Source of the DNA: UKL13-2 sp036394575
GTDB lineage: Bacteria > Pseudomonadota > Gammaproteobacteria > Burkholderiales > Usitatibacteraceae
Reading direction: 5' to 3'
Length of the DNA stretch: 64,000 nt
Assembly: GCA_036394575.1 (NCBI GenBank)
Contig: DASWEY010000040.1
Coordinates: forward strand, 1 to 64,000
The first letter of the stretch is position 1. Each line of letters opens with the position of its first letter. A model generated the notes under the pieces. The model searched no databases and was not told the DNA's origin. It was given only the letters and a program-made list of their open reading frames with translations. This document shows positions 59,108-64,000 of this stretch, piece by piece. The position numbers and the translations under genes are program-made.

Positions 59108-60931
59108 ATGCTGATTTTCGATTTCGACGAATCCTTCGACCCCGCGATACCTGACGCGGCGCCGCTCGCGTTCGGCGAGCCGGATGAACTGATCATCGCG
59201 CGCACCCTCGACGAGGTAATCCCGGCGATGCAAGCGGTCGCGCTTGCGACGGCGGCCGGGAAGTACGCCGCAGGCTTCGTGAGCTATGAGGCGGCGCCGG
59301 CCTTCGATCCCGCGCTGCGCACTCATGCCATCGCCACCGCTGCCACCGATATACCGCTGCTGTGGTTTGGCGTTTACCGTGCACCCGGTCCGCCGCCCGC
59401 CGCCGGGCTCGCCATGTACAGCATTGGCGAGTGGCGCGCTGACACCGGCGCCGAAAAATATACGGCCGCCATCGACGAAATTCGTGCGGCGATCCGCGAG
59501 GGCGATATTTATCAGGCCAATTACACTCTGCGTCTGCAGGCGCCATTTTCCGGCGATGCCTTGGCCTGGTATGAAGACTTGCGCCGTGGCGCGCATGGGC
59601 ATTTCAATGCCTATCTCGATATCGGCAGCCATCGCATATTGTCGATGTCGCCCGAACTTTTTTTCGCCTGGGACGGGAGCACCTTGCGGACCCGGCCCAT
59701 GAAGGGCACGGCGCGCCGCAGCCCCGCGCCACCGCGCGACAGCGAAGCCTGGCCGGTATGGATGCTGGAAGACCGTCAGCAGGCGCAGGCGCTGCACGAT
59801 TCGGAAAAAAACCGGGCCGAAAATCTGATGATCGTCGATCTGCTGCGCAATGACGTATCGCGCATCGCCATGCCCGGCAGCGTCAGTGTGCCGCAGCTGT
59901 TCACGATGGAGGCCTATCCCACGGTCTACCAGATGACATCGACCATCACTGCCGGCACGCGCCCGGATGTCACCGTTGTCGATGTTTTCCGCGCATTGTT
60001 TCCCTGCGGTTCGATCACCGGGGCGCCGAAAATAAAATCGACGGAAATCATCAACCGCCTGGAGCCGGCTCCGCGCGGTGTCTACTGTGGAGCGATCGGC
60101 GTGATCGCGCCGGGCGGCAAGTGCGTGTTCAACGTGGCCATCCGCACGATCGTCGTCGATGCGGCCACCGGGGCCGCGCAATGCGGCGTCGGCGGCGGCA
60201 TCACCTGGGATTCGGAAAGCGCGGACGAGCATGCCGAGGCCATGGCCAAGGCCGAGTTCATCCGCAATTCATCGCGCGGATTCGAATTGCTGGAGACCCT
60301 GCGCCTGCACGACGATGGATACGATTGGCTGGAGGCGCATCTGGGCAGGCTGGAAAGCTCGGCTGCTGCGCTGGGCTTCGCCATGAATATGGCTGCGGTT
60401 CGCGCAGCGCTCGCGGCGCATGCGGTCCAGCACCATGGCGAGACGCGTCGCGTCCGCCTGCTGCTGACGCGCGAAGGCGCGATCAATGTCGGCAGCGAGC
60501 CGCTGGCGGCGCAGACGCCCCCGGTGTGGCAGGCCTCCCGCAGGCAGGTGGCGGCAGGCGACGTCAAAACGGTGGCGCTGGCGAGCGCCCCGGTGGATCG
60601 CCATGAGCGCGCCCTGCAGCATAAAACCACGCGCCGCGCCGTCCATGATCTGCACCGGAGGCAACATCCGCAGGTCTTTGACGTGCTGTTGTGGAACGAG
60701 CAGGAGGAACTGACTGAATTTACCTATGGCAATGTGATCCTGGAACTGGACGGCGCGCTGCTGACGCCGCCGCTTTCCAGCGGCCTGTTGCCCGGCGTGC
60801 TGCGCGCAGAATTGCTGGCGCGCGGCGAAGTCGCTGAACGTACCCTGCATCGCGCCGACCTGGCACGGGCCACGCGCCTCTGGTTCATCAACAGCGTGCG
60901 GGGGTGGATCGCGGTGGCGCTGTCGCACTGA
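59108..60931 (+). CDS. pabB: Aminodeoxychorismate synthase component I fused to aminodeoxychorismate lyase
   Basis: 607 residues from ATG at 59108. Residues 1-~400 are PabB: EIRAAIREGDIYQANYTLRL, the chorismate site RTRPMKGTARRSPAPPRDSE, HDSEKNRAENLMIVDLLRND and GSITGAPKIKSTEIINRLEP (~301). Residues ~410-607 are a PabC-like class IV PLP lyase: GFELLETLRLHDDGYDWLEA, ALQHKTTRRAVHDLHRRQ with the probable PLP lysine (~506), ELTEFTYGNVILELDGALLT and LSSGLLPGVLRAELLARG. Together they make p-aminobenzoate from chorismate, with glutamine amidotransferase PabA supplied elsewhere. The fusion is common in betaproteobacteria. Confidence 0.93.
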   Translation: MLIFDFDESFDPAIPDAAPLAFGEPDELIIARTLDEVIPAMQAVALATAAGKYAAGFVSYEAAPAFDPALRTHAIATAATDIPLLWFGVYRAPGPPPAAGLAMYSIGEWRADTGAEKYTAAIDEIRAAIREGDIYQANYTLRLQAPFSGDALAWYEDLRRGAHGHFNAYLDIGSHRILSMSPELFFAWDGSTLRTRPMKGTARRSPAPPRDSEAWPVWMLEDRQQAQALHDSEKNRAENLMIVDLLRNDVSRIAMPGSVSVPQLFTMEAYPTVYQMTSTITAGTRPDVTVVDVFRALFPCGSITGAPKIKSTEIINRLEPAPRGVYCGAIGVIAPGGKCVFNVAIRTIVVDAATGAAQCGVGGGITWDSESADEHAEAMAKAEFIRNSSRGFELLETLRLHDDGYDWLEAHLGRLESSAAALGFAMNMAAVRAALAAHAVQHHGETRRVRLLLTREGAINVGSEPLAAQTPPVWQASRRQVAAGDVKTVALASAPVDRHERALQHKTTRRAVHDLHRRQHPQVFDVLLWNEQEELTEFTYGNVILELDGALLTPPLSSGLLPGVLRAELLARGEVAERTLHRADLARATRLWFINSVRGWIAVALSH

Positions 60932-60938
60932 CCGGCAC

Positions 60939-61388
60939 TCAGGCCGGCGGTTCCTGCAGGGTGTTCAACTGCGTCCAGTACCGCACCGCCAGTTCGATGG
61001 CCTGGTTGTATTGGTCGAAGCCCATCGGTTTGATGATGTAGGAATTGACGCCGTTGGCATAGGCCGCTGCGATATCCCTGGGATCGGAGGAACTGGTCAG
61101 CATCACAATCGGCAGCGAACGAAATGCCGGATCCTGGCGGATTTCGGCCAGGACCTCGATGCCGCTCTTGATCGGCATGCGCGTGTCGAGCATGATCAGA
61201 GAGGGTTCGCCGGCGGGCCGGTCGCGGTAAACGCCGCGACGGTACAGATAGTTCAGCAAGTTGACGCTGTCGTGCGCGGTGTCGATGCGGATCTGCAGCT
61301 CGAGCGCATTGATACAGGCGCTCAGCAATTCGATTTCCGGATCGCTGTCATCGACTATCAGGATCAATTTTTCCGAGGAATCGGCCAT
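60939..61388 (-). CDS. Stand-alone response-regulator receiver protein
   Basis: 149 residues, receiver domain only: LILIVDDSDPEIELLSACIN with the acidic pair, LIMLDTRMPIKSGIEVLAEI with the phospho-acceptor Asp (~residue 68), IVMLTSSSDPRDIAAAYANG (Thr) and SYIIKPMGFDQYNQAI (Lys). The NALELQIRIDTAHDSVNLLN stretch and the long beta-loop resemble Rcp1-type receivers that serve phytochrome-like kinases. No kinase is nearby. A 7-base gap separates its stop from the convergent pabB-pabC stop. Confidence 0.88.
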   Translation of the reverse strand: MADSSEKLILIVDDSDPEIELLSACINALELQIRIDTAHDSVNLLNYLYRRGVYRDRPAGEPSLIMLDTRMPIKSGIEVLAEIRQDPAFRSLPIVMLTSSSDPRDIAAAYANGVNSYIIKPMGFDQYNQAIELAVRYWTQLNTLQEPPA

Positions 61389-61496
61389 TGCCTGAAAGCT
61401 CCATGTCAGTGGGAGAAAAAATCTTGCGGCGCGCAGCGTTCAGTCGTAAGAAACGAATTATGCCTTGAACCGATGCTTGTGTCTGAAATGTAAATT

Positions 61497-62603
61497 TCAG
61501 ATGGGTGTCAGACGCTGCGCGATGCTGCCGTCAGCGATCATCCCCGCAAGTTCGTCGCGCAGGCGCGCACTTTCGCCGATCGCAAACCGCCAGTATTTCA
61601 GGCGTCCCTCATAGTCGTCGGCAAAGCGCTTGAAATCGTCGCGGTCCGGCAGTTTTTTCAGCGGCAGGCGCGAAAGATATTCGCGCGAGGGAGAAATCAG
61701 CAGCACATTGTCGAGCCATGCGCCGCCGGCCTTGCGCCAGGGCAGGGCCTTGTCCAGCCAGCCCGGCACGATCCGGTTGCTGAAGTGCGGATAGAGCACC
61801 AGGCCCGCCGCACGCGAATAGGGCAGATGCAGATGGTAGTCGATCAGGCCGCCGTCCCAGTAGGTGCCGGCGCGCGCACCGGGAATGTCCGCCACACCTT
61901 CCAGCACCAGCGGGATCGAGCCCGAGGCGATCAGCGCCTGCGGGAAGTTCTGCGGCGTCAGACGCACGTGATGAGTGGTGAAAGCATCGAATTTTTCGCC
62001 TTCGGCCAGCAGTTGATGTTGCAGCGAGGGCGTAAACCAGGTGCGTTCCATGAAATGCCGCAAGTGCCGCCTGCCGGCGGTGTTGGCCAGGGCGGCCAGC
62101 GCAAAGCCGGCCGGGGTGCGCGCCTGCGCCCAGCCCTTTGCCTCGCGATGCAGGATGCCCTTGCCACGCACCGCCAGGATATTGAGCTGGTAATGAGGAT
62201 GTGCCAGCACCTCGGATTCGCGCCCGGTGAACAGGCGGGAGAGCAGATCGCGCGCATAGCCGGAAACAAACGCGGCTGTGACCTTACGCGGGTATTTCTG
62301 CTCGCTGTATCCCTCGGCAAAAGCGGTCAGGGCGGCACGCGTTGCGTCGGCGGTATGACCGCGGCAAACCGCCGCAAAGCGCCAGGCGCCGATCGAGGCG
62401 CCGATCAGGTTGATCGGCTGCCGGCGCAATGCAAACCCCTGGGCCAACCAATCCGCAAACAGCCATTCGTCGAGTCTGGCGAGCCCCAGGCCCTTGGGAC
62501 CGCCGGCGGCGCCGGGAACGATATCGATGTCCTGCGGGCGCAGGCCGTGCTCGCGGATATGCGCCATCGCGCGCGGCCCGGCGCGCAGCTCCAGCGTCGT
62601 CAT
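61497..62603 (-). CDS. Patatin-like phospholipase
   Basis: 368 residues. Oxyanion-hole region VPGAAGGPKGLGLARLDEWL, catalytic Ser in INLIGASIGAWRFAAVC (GxSxG = GASIG, ~residue 70) and catalytic Asp in GTYWDGGLIDYHLHLPYS (DGG motif). These form the Ser-Asp dyad of patatin lipases, which release fatty acids from lipids. No signal peptide. Its start overlaps the stop of the alpha/beta-hydrolase gene (ATGA), so both are one operon. Confidence 0.88.
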   Translation of the reverse strand: MTTLELRAGPRAMAHIREHGLRPQDIDIVPGAAGGPKGLGLARLDEWLFADWLAQGFALRRQPINLIGASIGAWRFAAVCRGHTADATRAALTAFAEGYSEQKYPRKVTAAFVSGYARDLLSRLFTGRESEVLAHPHYQLNILAVRGKGILHREAKGWAQARTPAGFALAALANTAGRRHLRHFMERTWFTPSLQHQLLAEGEKFDAFTTHHVRLTPQNFPQALIASGSIPLVLEGVADIPGARAGTYWDGGLIDYHLHLPYSRAAGLVLYPHFSNRIVPGWLDKALPWRKAGGAWLDNVLLISPSREYLSRLPLKKLPDRDDFKRFADDYEGRLKYWRFAIGESARLRDELAGMIADGSIAQRLTPI

Positions 62604-63529
62604 GCCGCGCTGGCGGCGCGGTCGCTGCGCCGGGCGACGCAGGTATCGTGAAAATTCAGCAGGGCATCCGCGACCAGTCGCGGCGCCTCGATTTGCGGGT
62701 AGTGGCCGATGCCGGCCAGTAAAATGCAGTCGGAATCGGGCGCCAGCTCGCAGTAGCGCCTGGCCATATGCGCGCCGGAGACGGGATCGGCCGCGCCATC
62801 GACCAAGCGCAGCGGCACGGCGGCGTTCACCAAGGCGCCCACCCAGCGGCCGCGCTGTTTGCGCCGCTCGCGCATATAGCCGATCAGCTTGGGAAATACC
62901 GCGAGGCCATCGTTATGGGTGATCAGGGTCCACACGCCGTCGATCTCATCCGCGTCCGGTGGATATTCCGGACCGGCAATGGCCAGCAGATTGGCGGCGA
63001 TTTTGTCCCTGGTCGTCATCTGCGCCACCCAGGCGCCTAGCGGGCTCGACAACAGGCGCTGGATCAGGCGTGGCCGGTGCGTCTCGGGAAACAGGCCGCC
63101 GTTCAAAAAGCACACGCTCTCGAGCCGCGGGCGCAGGCCCCCATCGCGCCCGCGCGCCAGCAGTTCCTGCGCGACGGTGTCGCCGTAATCATGCGCCAGC
63201 ACATGGTAGCGGGCGACGCCGGCATGCGTCAGCAGCGCTTCGCAGAGGCTGGCCTGATCGGCGATCGAATAATCATAGTCGCGCGGCTTGGCCGAGAAGC
63301 CGTAGCCGATCAGGTCCAGCGTGATCAGCCGGAAGCGGCTTTCCAGCATCGGCCATACCGCCGACCAGTCCCAGGAGGCGGTCGGAAAGCCGTGGATCAG
63401 CAACAGCGTCTCGTGCGCCGACGGGTCGCCGCCCTCTCGCCAGAAAATGTCCTGATTGCGGTATTTGAAATGCTTGCCGCCACGTTCCCAGTGGGCGAGC
63501 GGCATCAGTCGGTGGGTGCGATGGGTCAT
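62600..63529 (-). CDS. Alpha/beta hydrolase with Asp nucleophile (MEST-like)
   Basis: 309 residues. HGFPTASWDWSAVWPMLESR (oxyanion region), nucleophile elbow VLAHDYGDTVAQELLARG, where Asp rather than Ser is at the elbow, VCFLNGGLFPETHRPRLIQR, and the catalytic His in LAGIGHYPQIEAPRLV near the end. The HDYGDTVA elbow matches epoxide-hydrolase/haloalkane-dehalogenase-like proteins and the MEST subgroup. Substrate unknown. Coupled with the patatin gene, suggesting a joint role in lipid turnover. Confidence 0.85.
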   Translation of the reverse strand: MTHRTHRLMPLAHWERGGKHFKYRNQDIFWREGGDPSAHETLLLIHGFPTASWDWSAVWPMLESRFRLITLDLIGYGFSAKPRDYDYSIADQASLCEALLTHAGVARYHVLAHDYGDTVAQELLARGRDGGLRPRLESVCFLNGGLFPETHRPRLIQRLLSSPLGAWVAQMTTRDKIAANLLAIAGPEYPPDADEIDGVWTLITHNDGLAVFPKLIGYMRERRKQRGRWVGALVNAAVPLRLVDGAADPVSGAHMARRYCELAPDSDCILLAGIGHYPQIEAPRLVADALLNFHDTCVARRSDRAASAA

Positions 63530-63679
63530 GATGTTGTTTCCGCGCGATTCGGCGTACCTAGTTGTACTGGCAATCTTTGGCGAATTCAGGTTCGGACACT
63601 TATTCCTGGCGAACCGGTATTTTCCCCCACTGCGGCACTAAAATCACGGTTTTGCTTTTTCACGCTACGGAAAAATTTT

Positions 63680-64000
63680 ATGTCCGCGCTGTTCTCGCCC
63701 CTGACTTTACGCCAGCTCACTTTCAAAAACCGCATCTTCGTCTCGCCGATGTGTCAGTACAGTTGCGCGGACGGCGTGCCGACCCATTGGCATCTGGTGC
63801 ATCTGGGATCGCGCGCGGTGGGCGGCGCCGCGCTGGTGATGAGCGAGGCGGCGGCGGTGAGCCCCGAGGGACGTATTTCCCCGGAGGACGCCGGCATCTG
63901 GAGCGATGCGCAGGTGGAGGCCTGGAAGCCGATTACCGCATTCATCAAGGCCCAGGGCGCGATTGCCGGCATTCAGCTCGCGCACGCCGGCCGCAAGGCT
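63680..64000 (+). CDS. NADH:flavin oxidoreductase, Old Yellow Enzyme family (3' end outside window)
   Basis: 107 residues visible from ATG at 63680 (MSALFSPLTLRQLTFKNRIF). FVSPMCQYSCADGVPTHWHL is the FMN-binding segment of YqjM/XenA-type enzymes, with the redox-tuning Cys, followed by HLGSRAVGGAALVMSEAAAV, ISPEDAGIWSD and the catalytic-site run GIQLAHAGRKA. These reduce alpha,beta-unsaturated carbonyls or nitro compounds with NAD(P)H. The gene is cut by the window end. Diverges from the hydrolase-patatin operon across 150 bases. Confidence 0.9.
   Translation, partial: MSALFSPLTLRQLTFKNRIFVSPMCQYSCADGVPTHWHLVHLGSRAVGGAALVMSEAAAVSPEGRISPEDAGIWSDAQVEAWKPITAFIKAQGAIAGIQLAHAGRKA

Overview
The window reads as a chromosomal segment of a GC-rich betaproteobacterium, most likely order Burkholderiales and possibly Oxalobacteraceae-like. 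The evidence is gene order: pilU/pilT next to yggS-proC-yggT, a leuS-lptE-holA-proA-nadD-rsfS-rlmH-maf-rng block, thrB-DUF2782 beside polA, and kefB-like divergent from kdsD-kdsC. The genus cannot be fixed from sequence reading alone.

Layout. Positions 1-5.9 kb are accessory. They hold the tail of a pilin-like gene closed by a strong terminator, a JAB/JAMM-like protein, a ~130-bp miniature element with IS21-like TTGACCCC ends that truncates a small gene, and a two-gene cassette (2.4-5.9 kb) encoding an uncharacterised protein and an exported protein with one CxxCH haem-c site. The cassette lies between two diverged direct copies of the 3' end of the kefB-like antiporter gene (about 1839-2070 and 5922-6152). 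The first cassette gene is split by one in-frame TAA where a Tyr codon is expected. This is the most unusual part of the window.

From 5.9 kb on, the content is core chromosome: K+/H+ antiporter, Kdo synthesis (kdsD, kdsC), a HemJ/CopD membrane protein, an RlmL-type methyltransferase, twitching ATPases (pilU, pilT), yggS-proC-yggT, a dynamin-like GTPase, then a long minus-strand run from leuS to rng (translation, LPS assembly, replication, proline and NAD synthesis, ribosome maturation). Next come uvrD, a LivK-like binding protein, thrB, DUF2782, a LOG protein, polA, mgtE, a BLUF photoreceptor, folE and folE2, a porin-glnK-amtB nitrogen operon, ubiK, yifB, an MFS drug exporter, an MbfA-like iron exporter, rhodanese-DUF2834, an M20 amidohydrolase, sdaA, metH, dctA, a pabB-pabC fusion, an orphan receiver, a lipase/hydrolase pair and the start of an Old Yellow Enzyme gene.

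Regulation visible in the sequence: a near-consensus sigma-54 promoter with two upstream NtrC-like sites before porin-glnK-amtB; a SAM-II-like aptamer followed by a terminator before metH; several intrinsic terminators. A dispersed intergenic palindrome (four good copies at 18.1, 30.3, 38.6 and 57.5 kb, two decayed half-copies at 1.9 and 5.95 kb) has variable but mutually complementary arms around a conserved loop and looks like a lineage-specific REP-type element. No tRNA, rRNA or CRISPR array was seen.
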